Assembly (NCBI GenBank): GCA_022414725.1
Contig: CM039466.1
Coordinates: forward strand, 36,690,637 to 36,754,636
DNA from: Microglena sp. YARC
Lineage: Eukaryota; Chlorophyta; Chlorophyceae; Chlamydomonadales; Chlamydomonadaceae
DNA length: 64,000 nt
Direction: 5' to 3'
Shown: positions 32,723 through 43,741 of the stretch, piece by piece
Position numbering within the stretch: the first letter of the stretch is position 1
Layout: each line of letters opens with the position of its first letter
The notes under the pieces: generated by a model
What the model was told of the DNA's origin: nothing
Database searches by the model: none
Seen by the model: the letters and a program-made list of their open reading frames with translations, nothing else
Program-made: the position numbers and the translations under genes

Positions 32723-34209
32723 ATGGCAGCCATGCTCAACAGAATGACCCCAGCAGTAGCGCGGACTATGGAGGATTTGAGAGAGGGATACAAAGGGATT
32801 GTGCCTCCTATGCACATAGAGAAGGACAACGACAAGCAGGCATTCACTAGTCCCTACCGCAAGCCACCTATAGAAAAACTTGCTCAAGACAAAGTCTGCG
32901 CTGAATTGCTCCTGCTAGGCTTCATAGAGCCAGCTCCTTCAGCTCAGCATGCAGCAAATCCTGTCGTCGCCTTGAAAAAAGGACTGATGGCCAGTACACT
33001 GCGAACAGAGTGTGCTACAACTACAAGGCCATCAACTCCTGACCAAAGACATGCACACAGGTTTCCCAATTGCAGAGGAATTATTCCAAGACCTGGGTGA
33101 CTCCAAGTTTTACACGAGTAGACCTGCGCTCGGGCTTCTACCAAGTCCACTTGTCTGCCGGCTGCCAAGATTTTCTCAGCCTTTTGGTGGGACAAGCAGC
33201 TTTACAGGTTCAAGCGTGTGCCTTCGGACTGAAACAAGCACCCAGCTTACTTCCAGAAGGTCATGGAAACTGAGTTGGGCAAACGTGGTCTCCTCAAGTT
33301 CAGCAAGGTTTTCATTGATGACATTCTGGTCCACAGCGCCACCTTTGCTGATCACATCAAGGACGTGGAAGCAGTACTACAGTGTCTCATCGACATTGGC
33401 CTCCGCATACACCCTGACAAGTCCTGCTTCGCACTCGACGCAGTCGATTTCTTAGGCTTCGATGTCAGCAACCATGGTCTCACCCCGCAAGCAGCCAAAG
33501 TCCAAGATATCCAGGACCTGCCCTACCCAAGCAACCTCAAGGACCTCAAGACCATCTGGGTAAGCTGCGCTACTACGGTTGTTTTTGTGAAAACTTTTCA
33601 GCCATAGCCAGACCCCTCAATGACCTCACCAAGAACGATGTCAAGTGGACTTGGGGACCCGAGCACACAGCAGCCATGGACGCCATTAGGAGGAATATCA
33701 GCACACCAGGCAAGGTTTTGCGACGCTTTGACATCAACGCGCGCACCCTCATCCACTGTGACTGGAGCCAACATGGATTAGGAGCAGTGCTCGGCCAGCT
33801 CGACTCGGAAGGTAACGAATACCTCGTCGCCTGTGCCAGCCGCAGCCTTAACAAGCATGAAGCAGAATACAGCAGCTTCAAAGGAGAAATGCTGGCTGCT
33901 TGCTGGGCTTGCAAGATCTTCCGCGTATATGTCTTCGGACTACATTTCACACTGGTCACTGATCACCAGCCTCTGCTGTGGATGTTCTCCTCTGCCAACG
34001 TCACCGGTGCCATCGCTCGATGGGCATGCATGCTGCAGTCATTTGATTTTGACATCATGCACAGACCAGGTGCACAGCATGGCAACGCTGACGCACTGTC
34101 TAGGTTTCCCAGCCCCACTGCAGAGGACAACACTGGCGCTCGCATTGACCTGGACAGCGACCTATACGCAGCATTTCCAACAGTGCCCACCACCCTTATG
34201 TGCCCCTAG
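32723..34209 (+). pseudogene. pol: E1 reverse transcriptase and RNase H
   Basis: Ty3/Gypsy RT. The N-terminal blocks include YRKPPIEKLAQDKVCAELL and FTRVDLRSGFYQVHL. The active site is FIDDILVHS (33310-33336), then GLRIHPDKSCF and FLGFDVSNHGLTP. RNase H follows: HCDWSQHGLGAVLGQ, KHEAEYSSFKGEMLA and TDHQPLLWM, ending in HRPGAQHGNADALSR. This motif set is typical of Gypsy elements. Small indels break the frame around 33000-33260 and 33560. The RNase H part (33676-34209) is open throughout. Confidence 0.9.
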
Positions 34210-34289
34210 ACTTGACACTAGGGCACATCGTGGACTACGTCCTTGACGTCAGATCTGTCTTATCCATCTGCACAACACCCTTGCCTGCC

Positions 34290-34744
34290 GCCGTCACATA
34301 CATGGCCCAGAATGGCATCACTTCTACGAGATGTGCGGGGGAATGTGTGCAGGATTGGAAGCAGCACTGCGCAATGGCATCCAAGTTAACAGGTATATCT
34401 ACAGCGACATTTCGCCCGCTGCTCAGACAGTCGCCCGCTATAGGACACAAGCTTTGACCAACCTCTACCCCCATCTGCTCAAGTCATACGCCTGCGACAT
34501 GCCTTCACGACGCTGCTCAGGATGTGACCAAGATCACACCAGAACAGCTCATGACCGCAGCTGTGAACGACCAATCACAGTGGCTCAATCATAGCCGGTC
34601 AGAGTGCCAAGACTTCAGCCCAGCAAGAGGCAACAGAGGACTCAAGGGACCCGGGCCGCGTCCTGGCAGGCTTGTACCACCGTCATAGGGTACATCCAGC
34701 AGCTACAGCATCCTCGGCAACCCCTCTACATCGTGGAGAATGCA
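34290..34744 (+). pseudogene. N-terminal half of E1 C5 cytosine DNA methyltransferase
   Basis: Directly after RNase H. The frame through 34331-34594 carries FYEMCGGMCAGLEAAL, the SAM-binding motif I of C5 methyltransferases (G-x-G-G...GLEAAL), then YIYSDISPAAQ (motif II acidic residue). After a frame change, ECQDFSPAR holds the motif IV catalytic Cys (codon 34605-34607), preceded here by Glu instead of the usual Pro. LYIVENA (ENV motif VI) is the last sequence before the break at 34744. The C-terminal half is missing from E1 but present in E2. Confidence 0.75.
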
Positions 34745-35728
34745 TGGGGTGTTCTGTACTCCGGTAGCCGCGTTACCGAGGGGTTGGAAGCACCGTCGTC
34801 AGTACTGACGGTGACGTCTCACCGTTCCGAGGGGTTGGACTTTCGGCAGTTGTGGAGTCGAGGCGAAAGGAGAGGGTTGACCGGAGTCTCCTTCTGAAGT
34901 CCGGCAGACGGGGGTTGTCAATGCTCGGGAGGGTACTGGAGGCGACCGTAGGTAGACAGGTTCCGGGAGTCGGTAACGACAGGGGCTTGGAGACGCAGAC
35001 TTTGAATCCGTGGTGGTTCTGGACAAGGGTTTGATAGTAGATGAGTTACAATTTGTTCTAGGAACAATAGAAGATAAAACTGCGGTTTCTAAGTGAACGT
35101 GCGAGTGTCTACATAGCTTGCCGGAAAAGGTCGGCAAGGCGGGATTGCAATGCACGACAGGGTCAAGCGGCGCAAGAGCTTAAGATGATTATTCACGATG
35201 CGTGACAGTTGTATTGGATTGTCGTGACGGGTTGGTGTCACGACAAGGCAAACACTGCATGGGGTAGGTGCGCAAGTAGCGCCTAGCAGTGACTTATCCC
35301 GACGACAGCATCGACGCACCTGGACAAGGGTTTGATAGTAGAATGAGAGAGAATTGGTCGTCTCAATCGACTATAAACTCTTCTGTCCTTAGGGTATGGC
35401 TTTGCCTGTGCTGGCGAAAGGAGATTTGCTCAGGCGAAAGGAGAATTCGCTTAATGGCACAGGATTGTTATGTCTCGTGTTCAGACAAGCGCCCGCGTGT
35501 CACTCAAGCTGCGCTTTGGACGCGGCCTGGGCGCGTATGTGTAACCGATCCTAGGTAGCTGTGGGTAGCTGGCCACTAGGCGGAAATGTACGGCGGGTTG
35601 ACTCAGCCAGATCTGGGCTACCTGGCACAGGTCTGGTCGGAGTCTGCTCTTGGTGTGTGTGTGCGTGTACAAGGTATTTCCCTTGCTTTTAGTGTTACGT
35701 AGGTAAACACGCAATCGCGTGTGGCACA
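34745..35728 (-). repeat. 3' LTR of E2
   Basis: 984 bp; on the coding strand it begins TGTGCCAC and ends CACCCCA. It matches the 5' LTR along its whole length and, inverted, the partial LTR of E1. Confidence 0.85.
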
Positions 35729-36184
35729 AGGCATGTCTGGGTTATGCAAGCTGCCTGTCTGCTACACAGCCTGCATAACCAAACCAGACGGTGGGTATGG
35801 TGGGTAGGTAAGAGTGTGTCTAGACACTGAACATGAGTGTTGTGTGGGGGTGATGTATTCCATAAAGCGAGGACGCAATTGCCATGTAGTAGATGGGAGG
35901 GGGGTTGGAAGCAAAGTCCAGGAAGCTGAGGGGGGTGGGCCCATAGGTTGTTAAACCTGACCCTTGGTCCAGTGTGGTGGCATGTAGACCATGTGAGTCA
36001 GGTGGGTCCAGCGTTCAACGTCAGGTAGGCGACGAGTGAAATATGGTACATGCACTGGGTATGGGTATGCTCCATTAATGCGCCTGGTTTCCTCTACCCT
36101 GTTGAAAATTGTGATCAGGTGAGCTTGCTGGTGGTGCCAGGCAGCTTGGAGGAAGTGAATGCGTGTAGTGTACTGTTGGACAAT
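35729..36184 (-). other. 3' untranslated region of E2
   Basis: Between the end of the last open frame and the 3' LTR. No gene and no clear polypurine tract were seen. Confidence 0.5.
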
Positions 36185-36990
36185 TCAGTGGGGAGTTGAA
36201 GGACATGGCTTGGGGGTTATCGAGTCACCATAGTAGCATGGGCCAAGACAGAGTAAATCATCTGCAAGGGGTGGTTGGCCATTGTATCGCTGTGCCCAAT
36301 GGGATGTGAAATTTGGTGCGTAACGGGGCAAGCAGTCCCATGTGAGTGCATGGGTGCTGTCACGATATTCTGCAGTGTTAACCATCACCTGAGGTAGGAG
36401 GGAATGTAAGGAGTTGAGGTGAGCAATAGTGTGCTCATGTGTGGTACACTTCACAGGATGGGTTGTCCTCAGACGCCAGGATGGTGTGCGTTGGATGCCT
36501 GCATGCACGGTTGAGGCAGGGGAGCACAGGTGTGAGTGGTAAGGGCTTCTGTGTGCCTGTGGGAGTGGGTTGAGTTTTTTGAGTCCAGCCATGGTGAGCT
36601 TAATGACTTGGCCGTCATCGTAGGTTAGCTTGAAGTACCATGGCTGGACAGTGGTCCTTGGAAGGAGGCAGGCCCCAGACAGCTTTGTCGAGGCCGCCGA
36701 CTCTGACTTGTTTGATGACAAGCATCTGGTCGCAGGCGAGGGCGGCTCTGTCTCTGGAGCGAGTCTGCGGGGTGGGGAAAAGGTTAGTTCCTTCTGTGTG
36801 TTTCTGGGATGCGTCCCCGGGATTGCAGTGATGCCGCTGGCTTTGCAGTTGGGGCAGAACCAGTCCTCGACGGGAACTGCAGAGAGAGGTGGGTCAAGGC
36901 AGTGAGTGTGTAACCTGCTCCACAGCCGTCGCAGAGTAGCATGCAATTTGCGTTGTCAGAAGTTGCAGACGCTGCAGGCTAGGCTGGGGG
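36185..36990 (-). pseudogene. E2 PHD finger with C-terminal Tudor-like extension
   Basis: On the coding strand the segment 36976-36846 encodes, with two small frame breaks, CSVC...CMLLCDGCGAGYT...HCLDPPLSAVPVEDWFCPNC. This gives the full C4-H-C3 zinc-ligand set and the hydrophobic and Trp residues of a PHD finger, a module that binds histone H3 tails. The frame continues about 220 residues further. That extension includes WYFKLTYDDGQVIKLT, whose YDDG pattern resembles Tudor-like domains (weak). It lies downstream of integrase, where other Gypsy lineages carry a chromodomain, so a role in choosing chromatin targets for integration is a reasonable inference. Confidence 0.75.
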
Positions 36991-37559
36991 TGGGACTGCT
37001 AAGTCTGGCCTGATTGTGCCATCCAAGTTAGGGAGGTGGCAAGGAGATAAATTGCGGGCATGGTTGGTGATGGTGCAAACCGCAACGTCCTTGCAAGACG
37101 ACGACTTCAGATGGTTGAGGTCGATGATGCGCAGGATCATGCCTTGGCAGCCATCTGCAAGGAGTTGCGCACTTGGGACGGCGGATGTACACAAAGTCTC
37201 CACCTGGAATTTGCGTACGAGGGTGATGGCCCCCCCCTGATCTTTGCGTAGCGCAGGGTGGTCCCTGTGGTGGGCGATTGCTATGTGATTGGCATATAGT
37301 TGGGCTGTCTCTCTTGATCCATTAGGAGCGCGCTCCAGGAGAGTGTCTGTTCAGAGCTTGCACTGTGTGCTGTCTGTCAGGTCAGGCAGCGGCGCTGTCA
37401 TGGCAAGCTGTGCCTCAGGGTTGTTAATGACGGGAGCCCGGGCGTACAGCAGAGTGAAGGGGCGCACTTAGTAGTCTCCTGAGGGCTACAGTTCCTTTTG
37501 TACGCTGTAACGACCTTTGGCTATGTCAAGATCCCATGTGTCAGTGGCCAGGTTTTCAG

Positions 37560-38280
37560 AGCAGATCTTGGTCAATGGCTGCCCTTGATGGTACCTACGC
37601 TTCGCTCCACAAAACCGTTGCCCTGGAGGGTGGTTAGGGTGGATCGTCCTGTGGTCGATGAAGTTGTGAAGCAGATGTTCCTTGAATTTGCTTGGAAATC
37701 TGGTCCATTGTCAGAGATGCATGAGCGCATATGCGCCAAAGTGTGCCAAGACTCATGAGAGTGCGCGTATACCGTATGTATGGCCTCCTTGCTGGGATGG
37801 GGACCACTACGAGTGCGGCGGCTGAAATACTCCACGGCGTGCATGAGCATAGTGTTGCCCCTGGCTGTCTTGTTGTAGGGACCAGACAAATCAATTCCCC
37901 AAGCGAAAGAAGAGGCCATGAATCGGGTGGGATTGCAATGTGGCTGTTGGCTGGTTGAAGTAGGCCATGGCTTGGTCACAGATCTTGCATGTCTTGACCA
38001 GAGCTTTGACTTGGTTTGACCAGCCGGTGCCACCAGAAAGAGCTGACCACTAAGTAAGCTGTCTGCGTGCCCCAAAGTGTGCCGCTGGTCTCGTGGGCCC
38101 TCTGAATGAGGAATGGACCTTCTGGCTGGGGGCTGGGACGATGCGTTTCAATGCCGTTGGCCAGGATGCGTATGATCCTCTCTTCTCCAGTTGGAGATGC
38201 GCCAAGCCTGTACTTTTCTTGACCTTGCCAGTACCGCGCCTAGTACGAGATGTCGTCCAGTTTGGATCCGAGGACTCCAC
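37560..38280 (-). pseudogene. E2 integrase
   Basis: Ty3/Gypsy integrase. The core frame (38075-37572) is open and shows GIDLSGPY (first Asp), ISDNGPDF (second Asp) and GFVERSVGTIK (Glu), with about 34 residues between the last two as in DDE integrases. The N-terminal zinc module is recognisable across frames: an HFGARR-type His region and CKICDQ-like C-X2-C. It follows the methyltransferase and linker and precedes the PHD finger. Between it and the PHD finger, about 580 bp contain only short broken frames, including NHLKSSSCKDVAVC. Confidence 0.85.
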
Positions 38281-38746
38281 GCCTCAAGTACTCTAAGACA
38301 AACTGATCAGAGTGGATGTCTAGACCGTCAGTGTCCTTGGACATTGCAAGCAAGGCGCAGGTCAGTATCCAACTGTCTGCCTGGGGCGAGTGGAGGACTT
38401 GGAGCTGAAAGATGGTAGAAGAGGCAAAGGAGGGGAGTGTTGCAAACGGCTGAGGGTCGGTGGCTGTTGGCTGTTTGGCTGTTGGTTGGGGCTGTTGGCT
38501 GATGGCTGGTGGTTGTTGGCTGTTGGCTGGTGCAGGTGGTTTTGATGGCTCAGATGTGTGGCTTGACAAAGTCTTGCTCCTGGTGACTGCCAGCAGGCAA
38601 GCAAGCTCAGTGCCATAGAACTGGCGTGTCGGAGGCGTGGGGTCTGATATGCGAACCGCCAGAATTGCTGGGATAGCTGGGGAGAAGTTGTCAGAAGAAG
38701 AGCAGGACTGGGAGCCAAAGGTAGCAACTCAGGCCTGGGGGGTGGC
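38281..38746 (-). other. Pro/Gln/Asn-rich linker between methyltransferase and integrase of E2
   Basis: Low-complexity coding stretch with repeats of NSQQPPAISQQPQPTAKQP type (38440-38540). At DNA level it is a TGTTGGCTG tandem on the plus strand. It probably separates the two enzymes in the polyprotein. Confidence 0.6.
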
Positions 38747-39864
38747 TTAAATTCTAGCATAGATGTTAGACGTGTAGGGATTGCCATTTCCAAGGTCTTT
38801 CTGATGATTGCTACAAGGCTCGCTGATCCATGCTGTTGCCCTGTGAGGATATGCCTCTGGTTTTTGAGTGAGACCTGGTGCTGCTGTTGCTACCCCCTGT
38901 GTAGTATCTCGAGCATGCGTCTCTCTCAGAAGGGGTTGGTTCAGACCATGCGCGCCCTGGAGAGAGTAGATGCGCCTGGCTTGGTCAGGTCTGAAGGCTC
39001 GAGACAGAGGGTACGCTACTAGAGTAGGCAGTACGTTGCGCTCTTGTCCGATCTTGTTTGCTAAGCAAAAATGGGCTTGTGTCTGATCTGTAGACCCTTG
39101 TAGTGCTCCGTCCTGGACCAAGAAGGCGTTGGCTGAAATGTTGGCAGTCCGACGGGTCTTGTTGAGCTGGAGCTGGAGATCAAGGGGTCAACCAAGTTCT
39201 GCCACTTGTTGCGGAGTCTGTGCGCTCCTGAGTCGAATGTTGCAGCATCCACGCAGATAGGGAGGCCAAGAGTTCTGTTGACTGCGTTGAAGTCTTGGGT
39301 AGCAATATGTTGTGATCGAAAGTTGTGCTGCATTGCTGCATTCTCCACGATGTAGAGGGGTTGCCGAGGATGCTGTAGCTGCTGGATGTACCCTATGACG
39401 GTGGTACAAGCCTGCAGGACGGCGGCCGGGGTCCTTTTGAGTCCTCTGTTGCTCCTGCTGGGCTGAAGTCTTGGCATCTGGAGGCTATGATGAGCCACTG
39501 TGAAATTGGTCGTTCACAGCTGCGGTCATGAGCTGTTCTGGTGTGATCTTGGTCACATCCTGGGGCGCGTCGTGAAGGCATGGTCGCAGGCGTATGACTT
39601 GAGCAGATGGGGTAGAGGTTGTCAAAGCTTGTGTCTATAGCGGGCCGACTGTCTGAGCAGCGGGCGAAATGTGCGTAAGATATACCTGTTACTTGGATGC
39701 CATTTGCGCAGTGCTGCTTCCAATCCTGCCACACATTCCCCCGCACATCTCGTAGAGGTGGATGCCATTCTTGGGCCATGTAGTGACGGCGGCAGGCAAG
39801 GGTGTTGTGAGATGGATAAGAGATCTGACGTCAAGGACGTAGTCCACGATGTGCCTAGTGTCAA
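38747..39864 (-). pseudogene. E2 C5 cytosine DNA methyltransferase, frameshifted
   Basis: C5 DNA methyltransferase coded between RNase H and integrase. Motifs in order on the minus strand: MCGGM...GLEAAL (motif I, near 39745); CQDFSPAG (39476-39453) with the motif IV catalytic Cys; LYIVENAAM (motif VI, near 39345); ICVDAATFDSGAHRLRNKWQNL (39190-39255), which recalls the DNMT3 block with AHRARYFWGNL; and DLGNGNPYTSNI (motif X, near 38800). The extent, about 340 residues, fits a bare catalytic domain. At least three frame breaks occur, probably from poor polishing, since E1 is cleaner where it overlaps. It should methylate cytosine in DNA using SAM. Whether it is active cannot be judged from this copy. 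Confidence 0.78.
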
Positions 39865-39899
39865 GTCCTAGGGGCACATAAGGGGTGGTGGGCACTGTT

Positions 39900-41467
39900 T
39901 GGAATGCTGCGGCATCTAGGTCGCTGTCCAGGTCAATGCGAGCGCCAGTGTTGTCCTCTGCAGTGGGGCTGGGAAACCTAGACAGTGCGTCAGCGTTGCC
40001 ATGCTGTGCACCTGGTCTGTGCATGATGTCAAAATCAAATGACTGCAGCATGCATGCCCATCGAGCGATGGCACCGGTGTTACGTTGGCAGAGGAGAACA
40101 TCCACAGCAGAGGCTGGTGATCAGTTGACCAGTGTGAAATGTAGTCCGAAGACATATACGCGGAGATCTTGCAAGCCCAGCAAGCAGCCAGCATTTCTCC
40201 TTTGAAGCTGCTGTATTCTGCTTCATGCTTGTTAAGGCTGCGGCTGGCACAGGCGACGAGGTATTCGTTACATTCCGAGTCGAGCTGGCCGAGCCACTGC
40301 TTCCTAATCCATGTTGGCTCCAGTCACAGTGGATGAGGGTGCGCGCCGTTGATGTCAAAGCGTCGCAAAACCTTGCCTGGTGTGCTGATATTCCTCCTAA
40401 ATGGCGTCCATGGCTGCTGTGTGCTCGGGTCCCCAAGTCCACTTGAACATCGTTCTTGGTGAGGTCATTGAGGGGTCTGGCTATGGCTGAAAAGTTTTCA
40501 CAAAAACAACCGTAGTAGCGCAGCTTTACCCAGGATGGTCTTGAGGTCCTTGAAGGTTGCTTGGGTAAGGGCAAGTCCTGGATAGCTTGGACTTTGGCTG
40601 CTTGCGGGGTGAGACCCCATGGTTGCTGACATCGAAGCCTAAGAAATCGACTGCGTCGAGTGCGAAGCATGAAAAAGACTTGTCAGGGTGTAATGCGGAG
40701 GCAATGTCGATGAGACACTGTAGTACTGCTTCACGTCCTTGATGTGATCAGCAAAGGTGGCGCTGTGGACCAGAATGTCATCAAAATGAAAACCTTGCTG
40801 AAACTTGAGGAGACCACGTTTGCCCAACTCAGTTTCCATGACCTTCTGGAAGTAAGCTGGTGCTTGTTTCAGTCCGAAGGGCACACGCTTGAACCTGTAA
40901 GAGCTGCTTGTCCCACACACCACCAAAAGGCTGAGAAATCTTGGCAGCCGGCAGACAACATGGACTTCAAAACCACAACACACAACACGGTACAACAACC
41001 GAGCGCAGGTCTACTCGTGTAAACCACTTGGAGTCCACCCAGGTCTTGGAATAATTCCTACTGCAATTGGGAAACTGTGTGCAATGTCTACCACTTGTCA
41101 GGCAGGTTGATGGCTTGTAGTTGTAGCAACACTCTGTTCGACAAAACACAAAAACAGCAAACCAACTACACAAAATGTACTGGCCATCAGGTCCTTTCCT
41201 TCAAGGCGACGACAGGATTTGCTGCATGCTGAGCTGAAGGGAGCTGGCATTCACTATGAAGAAAACCAACCAACAACCAAACAACCAAACCACTAGCAGG
41301 AGCAATTCAGCGGCGCAGACTTTGTCTTGAGCAAGTTTTTCTATAGGTGGCCTTGCGCAACCCAACAACACAACGTAGGGACTAGTGACAATGCCTGCTT
41401 GTCGTTGTCCTTCTCTAATGTGCATAGGAGGCAACAATCCCTTTGTATCCTCTCTCAAATCCTCCAT
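39900..41467 (-). pseudogene. pol: E2 reverse transcriptase and RNase H
   Basis: Same Gypsy RT/RNase H as E1. Visible blocks: RPPIEKLAQDKVCA, RVPFGLKQAPAYF, FDDILVHS (40768-40795), SRSLNKHEAEYSSFKGE-like pieces and HRPGAQHGNADALSR. The frame is broken many times by one-base indels and by G/T-rich insertions (coding strand) between 40905 and 41655 that are absent from E1. Confidence 0.85.
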
Positions 41468-42850
41468 AGTCCGCGCTACTGACCTGGGGTCATTCTGTTG
41501 AGCAAATGGCTGCCCATCTCTTTGCGTTGCGCCTCAGTGCCATCCCGATGAAACCAACCACAACCACCGACCAATGAAGAGGTACAGTCTGGATGTAGGG
41601 GCCCCTCTATCTGCATTGGGTGTGACTGCTCCGTCTGGCAAAAAAAACATACTGTTGATTAATCCCCCCTCCTGCAGATAGTTGGGGTCCATGTGACTGA
41701 GGCACTAGTAAGGCCTCCCTTGTAGGCGGCCAGGCAGGAGTGAAGCTGGAGTGGGAGGGTCCAGGTGCACTGGTAAAGCGCAAGAAAAGTGGACGCTTGG
41801 TAAACTGCTGCTTGGAACCACCCTCCCAGGAACTCTTGACATGGTCGCCAGTAGACATCATCCAGCTGTGTTGTGAAGAAGTCTTGGGGTTCTTATATAG
41901 TTGTCACCGGCTGGGGTGGGAGATGGAGTGCCTGGTCATTGTGAGCAAGTAATCAGCAGGGGTGAGGTGGGGCAACGATGGGAGCTAGGAGCAGAGGTGG
42001 CTGCAGCGTCGTATTCGAAGTCATCCTCACTGTTGTAGACGGGTGGCCTGCGGATCAAGAAGATGGAGGTAGAATGCAAGCTGGGGGTGCCGATGTGTTC
42101 ATACCAATTGATACAGCGGTTTTGGTGGCTCTGTAGCTCTCTGTATCCTGGAAGGGAAAGAAGAAGAGGAGAGTATGCTGTTGTTGGTTGTGTAAGGGGG
42201 CGAGCAACAGGGCTCAGGTTTTTGCCGTCCTTGACGACTGCGTACGCGTCCAGCGGCAAACCGAAACTGGGACAGGTGGTAGAGGCGGTGCTGTGGTAGC
42301 AACTATCCAAGTAGGGGTAGGAGTTTGAGTACAGACTGTAGGTGCCCTGGATTGAGGGTAGGATGCACACAGAAGCGTCAGTCATAGGTCTGATTGGATC
42401 ACTTGGGGTGACCAATGGGTGTGAAAGGTGTAGGGATGCCCCGGAGTGCTCATGCTCCTGGGGTCGAGCACTTCCCCATACTGCGTGGGGTGGAGGGTGA
42501 CTCGGATTGGCAGGCTTGTTCCTTTCCCCAGGTGAGGCAGATGAGAAGTTGTCCTGAGCTGGCAAGTCTAGGATGCACCTGTGGAGTAGGTTAACATCTC
42601 CAAGGTACAAGCGTGTTTGTCACTGTTGGTCTCATAGCTGTAGCTTTCGCATGCTGTGCGCATGGGCGGACCATATGCATGAGCAGGGTCATGTAGAACG
42701 CTGATCAGTTGGGGTGGGAAAAATCGGATGGAGGACATGTTGAATGGCGTGTGACGACGGAGGTTGGGGAAGAAGGGAGGATGTCCATCATTAGGTCGAT
42801 GGGTGCTGTCTGTCCAGATTTGTTCCATATGATGGACTCCGTCGGGGTGG
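41468..42850 (-). other. Protease-RT spacer of element E2, unrecognised
   Basis: Counterpart of 31388-32722 in E1. The longest open piece (42610-41936) contains LYLGDVNLLHRCILDLPAQDN, FGLPLDAYAV and RRPPVYNSEDDFEYD. No domain recognised. Confidence 0.5.
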
Positions 42851-42859
42851 GTGGGTGGG

Positions 42860-43330
42860 TCCTCGGAAGGGTGGCCATACCCTGGTTCGTGGGCGGCGGC
42901 CTAGCATGGAGGGAGCTGCTTGGTTCGAGATACTGGCCTGAATGGCAAGTCCACGGTCAAAGCGCGACTGTGGCAGTATGCTCTGCGCTGGAACAAGTGG
43001 AGATAGGGGCGCAATGTGAGTTTCTCTTGGTGAAATGTCAGGTAGGGCAGAAATGCCTGCATGGCCATGAGTGGGGTACGATGAGGGCATCGAAGAATGG
43101 TGTTGTCAGGGGCAATGACAAAAGTTGCCCTGACCTGATCTGCGTTGGGGGTTTCGCTGCAAAATGACAGGCATTGAATCTCCTTGGTGAGGGAGCTTTT
43201 GACGTCATTGAACGCAATCGTCTTGTGGTGGCATGGGAGAGGATCGTGTCCCAATGAGTCCGCCATAGATTGCGAGATGAAGTTGAGAACACTGCCGGTG
43301 TCGACGAGGAGCATAAGGTTGACGCAGCTG
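42860..43330 (-). pseudogene. E2 aspartic protease
   Basis: LVDTGSVLNFISQSMADSLG carries the DTGS active site. The downstream sequence parallels E1 until a frame break ahead of the ALIGTP block. Confidence 0.75.
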
Positions 43331-43741
43331 TAGGAGGCCAGTTGTGGACTTAAACGAGAGGCCAGTCCTGGTGGACAGGTTGGCCTAGGTACGGTACACC
43401 GTAGCTGGGCTCTGTTTCTTGCAGCAAGGGTCTGCTGTAGAAGGGCTCAGCTGACCAGAAGCAGTGTAGTCGCGTACAAATGTGTCCACTGGGTTGTGCG
43501 TGACACAAGCTGCGCGCTGTGCTGTCTCAACTGCTGTGGCTCTGACCTGCAAGGCCCTGTTGAACTCGTGCAGGTTCTGCACTTCTCTGAACATCAAATC
43601 AAGATCCCGTTGCAAGACTGTCATCTCATCCCATGAGGAGGTCTTGTGATGCCCGATGCTGGGCTTGGGTAACGTGGCGGTGATACTCGCGCTTTGGTAG
43701 GGGGATGAACAGCTGTTGACCCAGTTCCGTCAGTGGAAGGA

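Larger units (their letters stand above)
25699..34744 (+). mobile_element. Ty3/Gypsy element E, copy E1, truncated at both ends
   Basis: Plus-strand copy with a partial 5' LTR, primer site, long leader, gag, protease, spacer, RT, RNase H and the first half of a cytosine methyltransferase. It stops abruptly at 34744 (after the IVENA motif), where the 3' LTR of the inverted copy E2 begins. The left end is cut inside the LTR, next to the LINE remnant. It is colinear with E2 over about 8.3 kb and cleaner in sequence than E2, but it still contains many frameshifts. Confidence 0.85.

Noticed and set aside
35289..35558. Repeated ORF beginning MTYPDDSIDAPGQG (also near 25.8 and 48.6 kb)
   Set aside because: Antisense frame inside the E LTR, broken differently in each copy; no sign of a protein.
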